Source: Lautropia sp. (GTDB taxonomy: Bacteria; Pseudomonadota; Gammaproteobacteria; Burkholderiales; Burkholderiaceae_E). From it: a stretch of 10,976 nucleotides of DNA. The notes under the pieces are model-generated. The model worked only from the letters and a program-made list of their open reading frames with translations. It made no database searches and was not told the DNA's origin. Positions within the stretch are counted from its first letter, which is position 1, and every line of letters starts with the position of its first letter. Where the stretch lies: NCBI GenBank assembly GCA_013813615.1, contig JACCRJ010000066.1, positions 1-10,976 on the forward strand. Direction: 5' to 3'. Shown here piece by piece: positions 1 to 7,101 of this stretch. The position numbers and the translations under genes are program-made.

Positions 1-173
1 CCGCTGACGAGCACCGCGGCACGCGGCCACGGAAACGCCGGCGGCACGATCCGCATCTCGAGATCGGTGGCGGCGAAGTGGGCGATGCCGCCGATCAGGA
101 ACCACAGGAAGACGACGACCAGGCCGGCGCGGCGCCAAGCCTGCACGGAAGCTGCCTTCGACGCTCCATCCAT
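1..173 (-). CDS. DoxX-like membrane protein, N-terminal part (runs off left edge)
   Basis: Reading leftward from the ATG at 173, 57 codons are open to the window edge, beginning MDGASKAASVQAWRRAG. Residues 17-36 form a hydrophobic helix (GLVVVFLWFLIGGIAHF), followed by a stretch ending in MRIVPPAFPWPRAAVLVS. The pattern 'GGIAHF...MRIVPP..PWP....VS' is what I know from the first helix and loop of small DoxX/DoxX-like inner-membrane proteins, whose biochemical role is poorly defined. An in-frame stop lies 16-18 bases upstream of the ATG, so this is the only good start; the SD is weak. The gene lies 53 bases downstream of the thiolase on the same strand, so it may be the next gene in the same transcript. 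The family call rests on a short N-terminus only. Confidence 0.6.
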   Translation of the reverse strand, partial: MDGASKAASVQAWRRAGLVVVFLWFLIGGIAHFAATDLEMRIVPPAFPWPRAAVLVS

Positions 174-226
174 ATGCGGCGGATTCAGCTACTCTCGTCG
201 CCGGCGTCTCAACGGTCGATCGCCTG

Positions 227-1393
227 CTAATGGCCGCGTTCGAGGATGCTCACATAGTGGGCGACCGCCGCACCTCCCATGTTGAATACGCCGACCAGTC
301 CGGGAGCCTTCACCTGCATTGCGCCGGCGGTCCCGGACAGCTGCATCGACGCCATGACATGCATCGAAACGCCGGTCGCGCCGATGGGGTGGCCCTTGGC
401 CTTCAATCCCCCGGAAGGGTTGACGGGCAACCTGCCCGTTTTCTGCGTCCAGCCTTCGTTGATGGCCCGCGCGCCCTGGCCTTTCGGGGTCAGCCCCATC
501 GCCTCGTACTCGATCAGCTCGGCGATGGTGAAGCAGTCATGCGTTTCCACCATCCCGAGGTCCTGCAGGCTGGCGCCCGCTTCGGCGAAGGCTGCCGCCC
601 ATGCGTGCTCACAGCCTTCGAACCGGGTCATGTCGCGCCGACTCATCGGCTTGAACTCGTTGACATGCTGGTTGGCGCGAAAGCGGATGGCCTTGCCGCA
701 TGAACGAGCCGCGTCCTCGCTGGCCAGTATCACCGCGGCCGCACCGTCCGACACTGCCGAGCAGTCGCTGCGCTTCAGCGGCGCAGCGACAATCGGGTTG
801 CGGTCCGAGACGTTGCGGCAGAAGTCGTAGCCGAGGTCTTTGCGGAACTGCGCAAGCGGATTGGCCGCGCCGTTGCTGTGGTTCTTCGCGGCGATCCGCG
901 CCAAAGCCTCGGACTGGTCGCCATAACGCTCGAAGTAGCTGCCGGCTATCTGGCCGAAGATGCCGGCGAAACCGTTTTCGGCCTCGCCCTCCTCCTTCAG
1001 GTAGGCCGAGTTCATGAGGATCTCCGACACCTGCGGCCCCTGGACTCCGGTCATCTTCTCCGCGCCGATCGCGAGGACGAAGCGGGCCCGGCCGGCGGCG
1101 ATACTGTTGAGGCCCTGGTAGATGGCGGCCGACCCCGTCGCACAGGCATTCTCGACCCGGGTGGACGGCTTGAAGCGCAGGCTTTCCGATACCTGGAGCG
1201 GCAGGGAGGACAGAAACCTTTCCCTGACGAAGCCGCCGCCATAGTGGCCAAGGTATATCTCGTCGATATCCGCCGGCTCGATGCCCGCATCCGCCATGGC
1301 CTCCCTGGTTACCCGTCCGATCAGTGATTCGATGTCTTCGGCATCGAGCTTTCCAAAGGGCGTATGAGCCCAACCGACAATGCATCCTGCCAT
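227..1393 (-). CDS. SCP2/SCPx-type thiolase (acetyl-CoA acyltransferase-like)
   Basis: This is a 388-residue protein with the thiolase fold. The nucleophilic cysteine is C84 in VENACATGSAA. The HDCF motif at residues 285-288 replaces the NEAF of classical thiolases. GHPIGATG at 334-341 supplies the second active-site histidine, H335. NMGG at 371-374 stands where degradative thiolases have CxGG. HDCF together with the lost C-terminal cysteine is typical of the SCP2/SCPx thiolase family, which cleaves 3-ketoacyl-CoA (often branched, cyclic or sterol side-chain substrates) in the cytoplasm; many bacterial members are uncharacterised. The length is normal and all catalytic motifs are present. The ATG at 1393 has a strong SD (AGGAGAT at 1399-1405). 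It is 48 bases downstream of the SDR stop, so it is probably co-transcribed. I infer the last, CoA-dependent cleavage step for the acid imported and activated by the upstream genes. Confidence 0.88.
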   Translation of the reverse strand: MAGCIVGWAHTPFGKLDAEDIESLIGRVTREAMADAGIEPADIDEIYLGHYGGGFVRERFLSSLPLQVSESLRFKPSTRVENACATGSAAIYQGLNSIAAGRARFVLAIGAEKMTGVQGPQVSEILMNSAYLKEEGEAENGFAGIFGQIAGSYFERYGDQSEALARIAAKNHSNGAANPLAQFRKDLGYDFCRNVSDRNPIVAAPLKRSDCSAVSDGAAAVILASEDAARSCGKAIRFRANQHVNEFKPMSRRDMTRFEGCEHAWAAAFAEAGASLQDLGMVETHDCFTIAELIEYEAMGLTPKGQGARAINEGWTQKTGRLPVNPSGGLKAKGHPIGATGVSMHVMASMQLSGTAGAMQVKAPGLVGVFNMGGAAVAHYVSILERGH

Positions 1394-1441
1394 GTTATAT
1401 CTCCTGATGAGTATCGTTGATCCGCTTCATTCGGAAGGTCG

Positions 1442-2236
1442 CTACACGACCTTGCAGGTCATCCCGCCGTCGACCGGCAGCAGGACACCGTTGATGTACT
1501 TCGCTTCGTCCGACGCAAGGAAGACAGACGCCCAGGCGACGTCCCAGGCATCGCCCATCGAGCCCGTCGGACAGGCGGCATCGCGCTTCGCGACCAGGTC
1601 GGCCTCGTCGGCGAACTCGGACATCAGCGCCGCGCGTGCGGTCGGCGTGTTCATCATCCCGGGCAGGATTGCGTTCGACCGGATGCCCTTGCGAGCGTAC
1701 TGCAACGCGATCGACTGGGTGAACTGGTTGACGGCCGCCTTCGAAGCCGAATAGGAAATGTAGGCGGTTCCGAGCCACCGGAGGCTGGCGATCGATGAAA
1801 CGTTGATGATGGCGCCGGAGCCCTGGGCCTCCATGAGCGGCAGAACGTCCTAGCAGGTGAGAAAGAGGCTGCCGATATTCAGTTGCATCGAATCGGCCCA
1901 GACCTTCTCGCTCATCTCGACGGGGCCGCCCAGAAAAGCCATGCCGACATTGTTGTGCAGGATGTCGACTCGGCCGAATGCCTGCAGGCAGTGCCTGACC
2001 GCCTCGCGCACGGAGTCGGAGCCGGTAACGTCGGCGGCGCTCGCCTCGCAGGTGCCTCCCTCCGCACGGATGATGTCCCTCGTCTCCTGCGCAGCGGCGG
2101 GATTGAGGTCCACTGCCAGCACTCGCGATCCCTCGCGGGCATAGGCGACGGCAGTCGCCTTGCCGTTGCCCCAGCCCGGTCCGATCGAACCTGCGCCGAA
2201 CACCAGCGCCACTTTGCCTTCCAGTCGCCCAGCCAT
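1442..2236 (-). pseudogene. SDR oxidoreductase interrupted by an in-frame amber codon
   Basis: Reading leftward from the ATG at 2236 (SD AAGGAGG at 2242-2248), a short-chain dehydrogenase/reductase runs 128 codons, meets TAG at 1852-1850, and continues in the same frame for 135 more residues to the TAG at 1444-1442. The full product would be about 264 residues, the usual SDR size. The first part carries the NAD(P)-binding glycine motif (FGAGSIGPGWGNG, residues 13-25), the acidic end of beta2 (AVDLN) and NNVG at 95-98. The part after the stop carries the catalytic serine (NVSS, 147/148), Y162-xxx-K166 (YSASK), and the ILPGMMNTP loop. Both halves look unmutated, so the break is a single nonsense change, probably from a Lys or Gln codon, or a base-call error. 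The intact enzyme would oxidise a hydroxyl (perhaps a 3-hydroxyacyl-CoA) before the thiolase. It lies 21 bases after the CoA ligase and 48 before the thiolase. Confidence 0.85.
1850..1852 (-). other. Premature TAG stop inside the SDR
   Basis: The plus strand reads CTA at 1850-1852, which is TAG in the SDR frame. It follows LNIGSLFLTC and precedes DVLPLMEAQGSGAIINVSS. SDR relatives normally have one ordinary residue, often Lys in a 'CKHVLP'-like stretch, at this place. The next in-frame ATG is at 1834, 15 bases past the stop, with no SD at a useful distance, so efficient reinitiation is doubtful. There is no frame change, insertion or deletion around the site. Confidence 0.9.
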
Positions 2237-2257
2237 CGACCCCTCCTTCGTTGGCGG

Positions 2258-3808
2258 TCAGACCCGCCGCTCGCGTCCCACCCAGTACTTTTCCCGGATA
2301 TCCCGCTTCAGCACCTTGCCGACCGGGCTGCGGGGCAGGCGATCCCAGACCTCGATCCGCTTTGGCGTCTTCATGCCGCCAAGGCGCTCCCGGCAATAGG
2401 CCGTCAGCTCTTCCGGCGTCACGGCAAGTCCCGGCTTCAGCTCCACGACCGCCGTCACCGCTTCACCCCATTTCTCATCCGGTGCGCCGACGACCGCACA
2501 GTCCTGCACCGCTGGATGGGACCAGAGGACCTGCTCGATCTCGGAAGGATAAATGTTGAAGCCGCCGGAGATGATCATGTCACGCTTGCGATCGACGATA
2601 TACAGGTACCCGTCGGTGTCCTTGTAACCGACGTCACCGGTATGGTGCCAGCCGAAGGCGGACGCCTTCTCGGTCGCGTCTGCGTTCTTGTAGTAACCCT
2701 TCATCACGAGATTACCCCGGGTGACGATCTCGCCCTTCTCGCCGGGCGGCAGCAGGTTGCCTGCGTCGTCCATGATCTCCACCTGGGTGAGCAGGGTCGG
2801 CCGGCCGCAGCTCAACAGGCGCTTCTCCTTGAGCGGGTCGCCGATGACACGGTGCTCCTGGGGGGAAAGGAAGGTGCAGAGCATTGGCGACTCCGCCTGG
2901 CCGAAGGTCTGCGCCATCACCGGGCCGAAGATGGCCAGCGCCTCCTTCAGTTTCTCTGCCGACATCGGTGCCGCGGCATAGATGAAGTACTTCAAGGAGG
3001 AGTAGTCGAACTCCCGCACCCGGGGATGGGCCAGCATCGAGTAGATGGCGGTCGGCGGCAGAAACAGCGTCGTGACCTTGTGCTGCTGGATGCACCGCAT
3101 GATCTCGAGGGGATCCGCTCTGGGAATGATCACCTGAGTGGCGCCCATCGCGAGAAGCGGAAACGCCACGCAGCCGGCGGCATGCGTCATCGGCGCGGCC
3201 ACCAGATGCACAGGTGGCTCCTGACTCGGCATGCTCGAGCAGAAGTTGGCAATCATCGTCCCGAAATTGAGGTGGGTCAGCATGACCCCCTTCGAGCGAC
3301 CGGTGGTCCCGCCCGACGGCCAGATCGAGGCAATGTCGTGAGGACCCAGCGGCACATACGGAGCAGGCTCGTTGAAGCCGACGAGCCAGTCGCCTAGGAA
3401 CGGATCGCGTGCGTCGCAGCTGTCCACGCACACAAAGCCCTTGATGCCGGGCACCGCCACCCGGATCTCCTCGATCTCACGGCTGAAGGAACTGTGATAG
3501 AAAATCCATTCGCAATCGTTGCTGCCGAGGATCCAGATGTTGTCCTCCAGCGAATTTCGGGCGTTCAGGGGCATCCATGCGCAGCCCGCCCGAAGGATCC
3601 CCAGGATGCAGGCGAAGGCATCGACGTCGTTGGGACTCAGCACTGCCGCAACCGACTGCGGCGCCAGGGCGCTGCCGATCAGCCCGCTGCCGATCCGGTG
3701 CGTGAGGGTCCTGACGTCCCGGAACGAGAGCGACCGGCGCTCGTCCGTCATGCAGGTCCGCTGCGGATAGAGCGCCGCACCCCGGTCGAAGAAGTCGATC
3801 AGCCTCAT
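2258..3808 (-). CDS. AMP-forming acyl-CoA synthetase (ANL superfamily)
   Basis: This 516-residue adenylate-forming enzyme would convert a carboxylic acid, ATP and CoA to acyl-CoA, AMP and PPi in the cytoplasm. Visible motifs in order: the phosphate-binding loop SGGTTGRSKG (165-174), PPTAIYSML (251-259), the A5 motif FGQAES (302-307), HTGD (389-392), the hinge DRKRD (406-410) followed by SGGFNIYPSEIE, and the C-terminal catalytic lysine K498 in PVGKVLKRDIR. Length and motif order match complete family members. The ATG at 3808 has an SD (GGGGAGG). It lies 34 bases after livF and 21 before the SDR, so it is inside the operon. Its position directly after a branched-chain-amino-acid-type importer suggests it activates the imported acid. 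The substrate (fatty, aromatic, terpenoid or other acid) cannot be read from the sequence. Confidence 0.9.
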   Translation of the reverse strand: MRLIDFFDRGAALYPQRTCMTDERRSLSFRDVRTLTHRIGSGLIGSALAPQSVAAVLSPNDVDAFACILGILRAGCAWMPLNARNSLEDNIWILGSNDCEWIFYHSSFSREIEEIRVAVPGIKGFVCVDSCDARDPFLGDWLVGFNEPAPYVPLGPHDIASIWPSGGTTGRSKGVMLTHLNFGTMIANFCSSMPSQEPPVHLVAAPMTHAAGCVAFPLLAMGATQVIIPRADPLEIMRCIQQHKVTTLFLPPTAIYSMLAHPRVREFDYSSLKYFIYAAAPMSAEKLKEALAIFGPVMAQTFGQAESPMLCTFLSPQEHRVIGDPLKEKRLLSCGRPTLLTQVEIMDDAGNLLPPGEKGEIVTRGNLVMKGYYKNADATEKASAFGWHHTGDVGYKDTDGYLYIVDRKRDMIISGGFNIYPSEIEQVLWSHPAVQDCAVVGAPDEKWGEAVTAVVELKPGLAVTPEELTAYCRERLGGMKTPKRIEVWDRLPRSPVGKVLKRDIREKYWVGRERRV

Positions 3809-3842
3809 CGCTGCCTCCCCTGCCGATCGTCTGTCCTGGTCA

Positions 3843-4538
3843 TCACACCGTCAGCCTCTGTTCGATAGCGACGCGCTCGCGCCGGAAGTCCTCGGTCCGC
3901 CCCTGCCAGCCCACCTTGCCGTGGTCGATGACATAGATCCGGTTGCCGATCTGCAGCGGGATGGCGATCTTCTGCTCGACCAGCAGCACGGCGACGCCGC
4001 GCCGATTGATCGCCACGATCGCATCCCGCACATCCCGCACGATCAGCGGCGCGAGCCCCTCACAGGGTTCGTCGAGCATCAGGATCCGGGGGTTCGTCAT
4101 GACCGCCCGGGCGATGGCGAGCATCTGCTGCTCGCCGCCGGACAGGGACAGCCCCTTCGACTGCTCCCGCTCCTGAAGCAGTGGAAACAGCTCGTAGATT
4201 CGTGTCCTGGTCCAGTAACCGGTCCGATGGGCGACGCCGGCGATCGCGAGGTTCTCGTCGACCGTCAGGTTGGGGAACACCTGCCGGTCCTCCGGAACGT
4301 ACGCGACACCGCCAAGGCTGATCTGATGCGGCCTCAGCGCGGTCACGTCCACGCCGTCCAGCATCCGCCGCCCGCGCGCGCAGGGCAGCAACCCCATCAG
4401 CGTGCGCAGGATCGTCGTCTTGCCGGCACCGTTGCGCCCGACCAGGCACACGATCTCGCCCGCCGCAATGGCGACCGATACCTGTTCGAGCGCCCTCGCC
4501 TTTCCGTAGTAGGCGTCGACCTGGTCAAGCGCCAGCAT
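3843..4538 (-). CDS. livF: Branched-chain/organic-acid ABC transporter ATPase, LivF type
   Basis: This is a 231-residue cytoplasmic ATPase that would pair with the LivG-type ATPase to power import through the LivH/LivM pore. It shows Walker A GRNGAGKTT (34-42), a Q-loop region YVPEDRQVFPNLTV (80-93), the signature LSGGEQ (132-137), and Walker B ILMLDEP (152-158). LLVEQ at 185-189 has Gln where most ABC ATPases have the H-loop His, which is usual for LivF. I chose the ATG at 4538, preceded by GGTGA; a GTG at 4547 would add three residues. The gene overlaps the end of livG by 14 bases (or 23 with the GTG), pointing to coupled translation. Substrate is not implied by the liv name: this subfamily also imports aromatic and other carboxylic acids. 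Confidence 0.92.
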   Translation of the reverse strand: MLALDQVDAYYGKARALEQVSVAIAAGEIVCLVGRNGAGKTTILRTLMGLLPCARGRRMLDGVDVTALRPHQISLGGVAYVPEDRQVFPNLTVDENLAIAGVAHRTGYWTRTRIYELFPLLQEREQSKGLSLSGGEQQMLAIARAVMTNPRILMLDEPCEGLAPLIVRDVRDAIVAINRRGVAVLLVEQKIAIPLQIGNRIYVIDHGKVGWQGRTEDFRRERVAIEQRLTV

Positions 4539-5286
4539 GGTCGTCACCGAGGTAGGCCTTGCGGACGGCCGGGTCGCGCCGCACCTCGTCGGGCGTGCCG
4601 ATCGACAGAACAGCCCCCTGGTCCATCACGATGATGCGGTGGGACACCTTCATCACCACGTCGATGTTGTGTTCGATCAGGATCACCGTCCGGCCGCGGG
4701 CGACCCGCTCGATCAGCGCCATCGTCCGGTCGATCTCATGCTCTCCGACGCCCGCCAGCGGCTCGTCCAGCAGCAGAATCGTCGGCTCGGTCATCAAGGT
4801 GATGCCGAGTTCGAGCGCCCGCTGGTCCCCGTGGGAGAGTTGTTCGGCCGGCGCGTCCTTCCATCCCTGCAGGCCGATGTCGATCGCGACCCGCTCCGCC
4901 TGATCGGCGAGCGCCTGGTAGCCCTGCACGCGGCGCCAGAACGGCTGCAGCCTGAAGGCCCTTGCCTGGGCCGCCAGCCGGAGGTTCTCGAACACCGACA
5001 GCGTCGGGAAGATCTTCGTGATCTGGAAGCTGCGCCCGATTCCGGACCGGGCGCGCAGGAAGGTCTGCATCGACGTGATGTCCCGCCCGTCCAGTACGAC
5101 CCTTCCTTCACTGGGCCGCTGGCGGCCGGACAGCACATTGATGAGGGTGGTCTTGCCGGCTCCGTTGGGGCCGATGACGCTATGGATCCCGACGCCGAGG
5201 AAGTTGAGGCTCACCTTGTCGAGCGCGATCAGTGCACCGAAGCGCACGGTCACCGCTTCGCAGGCGAGGGCCGCAGCACCCGTCAC
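4525..5286 (-). CDS. livG: Branched-chain/organic-acid ABC transporter ATPase, LivG type
   Basis: This is a 253-residue ATPase starting at a GTG (5286) whose bases overlap the livM stop as GTGA, with GGAGG just upstream. An open frame extends further 5' but lies inside livM and has no family similarity. Motifs: Walker A GPNGAGKTT (39-47), the characteristic FQITKIFPTLSVFENL region (87-102), signature LSHGDQRALELG (150-161), Walker B ILLLDEP (170-176), and the H-loop His in IEHN (H206). The insertion of about 30 residues after the Q-loop, followed by a LSHG-type signature, separates LivG from LivF proteins. It acts with LivF on the cytoplasmic face of the LivH/LivM permease. Length and motifs are normal. 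Confidence 0.93.
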   Translation of the reverse strand: MTGAAALACEAVTVRFGALIALDKVSLNFLGVGIHSVIGPNGAGKTTLINVLSGRQRPSEGRVVLDGRDITSMQTFLRARSGIGRSFQITKIFPTLSVFENLRLAAQARAFRLQPFWRRVQGYQALADQAERVAIDIGLQGWKDAPAEQLSHGDQRALELGITLMTEPTILLLDEPLAGVGEHEIDRTMALIERVARGRTVILIEHNIDVVMKVSHRIIVMDQGAVLSIGTPDEVRRDPAVRKAYLGDDHAGA

Positions 5287-6221
5287 CGCTGCCTCCGTCG
5301 CGTCACTTTTCCGGTGATGGCAGCGAGCACCCCATGGATGCCGTGCGGCATGAACATGGTCACCAGGATGAAGATGACACCGAGAATGCCGTACCAGTGC
5401 ACCGTCCATGAACTCAGGGCTTCCTTCATCGCCTCGAAGGCGATCACGCCGATGATCGGCCCGTAGAGCGTGCCGAGGCCGCCCAGCAGCGTCATCATCA
5501 CGATGTCGCCCGACGTCCCCCAGTGCAGTGCCTGGGTGTTCACGAACTGCATCAGCCCGCCCAGCAGTGCGCCGGCGACGCCGCTGAAAGCCCCCGATAC
5601 CGCGAACACGGCCAGCTTGTTCAGCCTGATGTTGAAGCCCAGCTGTTCAGCACGGATCTCGTTGAGGCGGATGCCGGCGAGGACCTTCCCGAACGGCGAT
5701 TCGCGCAGCATCCTCGCCGCCAGAAGCGCTACAGCGAAGAAAGCCAGAACCAGCAGGTAGAAGTTCCCGCCGTTGTAGAAATCGATGCCGAGGAAGACCG
5801 GCCGCGGCACCCCGGTCAGGCCATCCTCGCCGCCGGTGAGCCTGCGCAGCGGTGAGGATGCGGCGAAGAAAACCAGCTCTGCGATCGCGAGGGTCATCAG
5901 CGAGAAATAAATCCCGGAAAGCCGCAGAGCCAGTATGCCGACGATCAGGGCCGTCAGCGCTCCGGCCAGCGCCGCAGCCAGCATCGCCAGCGGCAGCAGG
6001 GTTGGATCCTTCACCATGATCAGGGCGTACACGTAGGATCCCATGCCGAAGAACGCGGCGTGCCCGAAGGACAGCAGACCCGCCAACCCGAACATGAGGT
6101 CGTATCCGAGCACGAAGACACACCAGACCAGGATCAGCGTCGCGAAGTAGAGCCATCCCTGGTCCTGGAGGACCGCCGGCACGGCTGCGAGCAGCAGCAC
6201 CAGGAACAGCGCGCCCCTCAT
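5283..6221 (-). CDS. livM: Branched-chain/organic-acid ABC transporter permease, LivM type
   Basis: This 312-residue integral inner-membrane protein begins MRGALFLVLLLAAVPAVL at the ATG 6221. That ATG overlaps the livH stop as ATGA, which fixes the start; the open frame upstream is only a shadow inside livH. Many hydrophobic segments are evident. The family landmarks are visible: GLAGLLSFGHAAFFGMGSY near the N-terminus, the ATPase-coupling loop SPFGKVLAGIRLNEIRAEQLG in the middle, and GGLGTLYGPIIG toward the C-terminus. It forms the transport pore with LivH. The C-terminal RRRQR tail is cytoplasmic-type positive charge. It is the third gene of the leftward operon. Confidence 0.93.
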   Translation of the reverse strand: MRGALFLVLLLAAVPAVLQDQGWLYFATLILVWCVFVLGYDLMFGLAGLLSFGHAAFFGMGSYVYALIMVKDPTLLPLAMLAAALAGALTALIVGILALRLSGIYFSLMTLAIAELVFFAASSPLRRLTGGEDGLTGVPRPVFLGIDFYNGGNFYLLVLAFFAVALLAARMLRESPFGKVLAGIRLNEIRAEQLGFNIRLNKLAVFAVSGAFSGVAGALLGGLMQFVNTQALHWGTSGDIVMMTLLGGLGTLYGPIIGVIAFEAMKEALSSWTVHWYGILGVIFILVTMFMPHGIHGVLAAITGKVTRRRQR

Positions 6222-7075
6222 GCCTGCCGCCCCTTTCGGTTGAAGAGCCCTTCCGGGCGGACCATGAGGGTCAGGATCAGCAGCGCATAGGTCAGCAGGT
6301 TTATCCAGTCGGCGGCGTACTGCTGCCCGAACGCGCGGGTCATGCCGATCAGCATCGCGCCGAGGATGGCGCCGCGGATGTTCCCGAGGCCGCCGATCAC
6401 GATGACGATGAAACAGTCGATGATGATGCTGAAGCTCATGCCAAGCTTGAGCGGCAGCAAGGGCCCCGCGATGACGCCGCTCAATGCGGCCAGCGCGGTG
6501 CCCACGCCGAAAACCGCAGTACGGACCTTCGGGACGTCGATCCCGAGACAGGACACCATCGCACTGTTGGCGCTGGCGGCGCGTACCACCATGCCGACGC
6601 GCGTCTTCTCGATCACGAGGAACAGCAGGATCGACACGAGGGCACCGAAGCCGACGATGAACAGCCGGTAGTTGGTGACTGTGCTGCCGAAGAACTCCAC
6701 CGTCCCGGCAAGCTGGGGCGGCGCGTTCATCGCCTTGAAGTTGACCCCCCACACCAGGCGAATGAACTCCTCTATCACCAGGATGTAGCCGAAGGTCAGC
6801 AACAACTGGTAGGCAGGCGGGCGCTCATAAAGCGGACGCAGGGTGGCGCGCTCCAGCAGCGCGCCGAACACGCCCACGACCAGCGGGGCACAAAGCAGCG
6901 CCAGCCAGAAGCTCCCGGTCCACGCCACCAGCTGGAAGCCGGTGTAGGCGCCGAGCATGTAAAGGGCGCCGTGCGCGAAGTTGATGACCCCGAGCATGCC
7001 GAAAACCAGCGTCAGACCGGCGGCGAGCAGGAACAGCAGCGTTCCGATACTGAGGCCGATCAGAACCAGCGACAA
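6218..7075 (-). CDS. livH: Branched-chain/organic-acid ABC transporter permease, LivH type
   Basis: This permease of about 285 residues partners LivM. The first family-like residues, SLVLIGLSIGTLLFLLAAGLTLVFGMLGVINFAHG, are preceded in frame by a TTG at 7075. No ATG or GTG lies nearby upstream in frame, and the longer open frame runs back into livK. I therefore call the TTG as start, with GGGAAG a few bases ahead as a modest SD. Landmarks: FGMLGVINFAHGALYMLGAY, the coupling loop EKTRVGMVVRAASANSAMV followed by CLGID, and GGLGNIRGAILGA. It sits 26 bases after the livK stop. Use of TTG right after the highly needed binding protein would lower translation, which fits usual stoichiometry (binding protein in excess); that is inference. 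Confidence 0.9.
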   Translation of the reverse strand: MSLVLIGLSIGTLLFLLAAGLTLVFGMLGVINFAHGALYMLGAYTGFQLVAWTGSFWLALLCAPLVVGVFGALLERATLRPLYERPPAYQLLLTFGYILVIEEFIRLVWGVNFKAMNAPPQLAGTVEFFGSTVTNYRLFIVGFGALVSILLFLVIEKTRVGMVVRAASANSAMVSCLGIDVPKVRTAVFGVGTALAALSGVIAGPLLPLKLGMSFSIIIDCFIVIVIGGLGNIRGAILGAMLIGMTRAFGQQYAADWINLLTYALLILTLMVRPEGLFNRKGRQA

Positions 7076-7101
7076 GACGCTTCCCGGAGGGTCTGCCGGG
7101 T

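Noticed and set aside
1442..1834. Treating the second half of the SDR as an independent small gene
   Set aside because: It has no SD at the ATG at 1834, begins mid-fold, and continues the first half in the same frame across a single stop codon.
1883..3397. 504-residue rightward open frame opposite the SDR and CoA synthetase
   Set aside because: It is antisense to two clear enzyme genes, its product is rich in Arg/His/Gly low-complexity sequence with no domain, and it has no SD. It is a high-GC shadow frame.
5287..5409. 5' extension of the LivG frame to an upstream start
   Set aside because: The added residues lie inside livM and look unlike any ABC ATPase; the GTG overlapping the livM stop gives the normal length.
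3921..5466. Rightward open frames opposite livF and livG (3921-4634 and 4537-5466)
   Set aside because: They are antisense shadows of well-recognised ATPase genes, with no domain or SD.
6222..6752. 5' extension of the LivM frame
   Set aside because: It is Arg/His-rich and lies fully inside livH; the ATGA overlap at 6218-6221 gives the family start.
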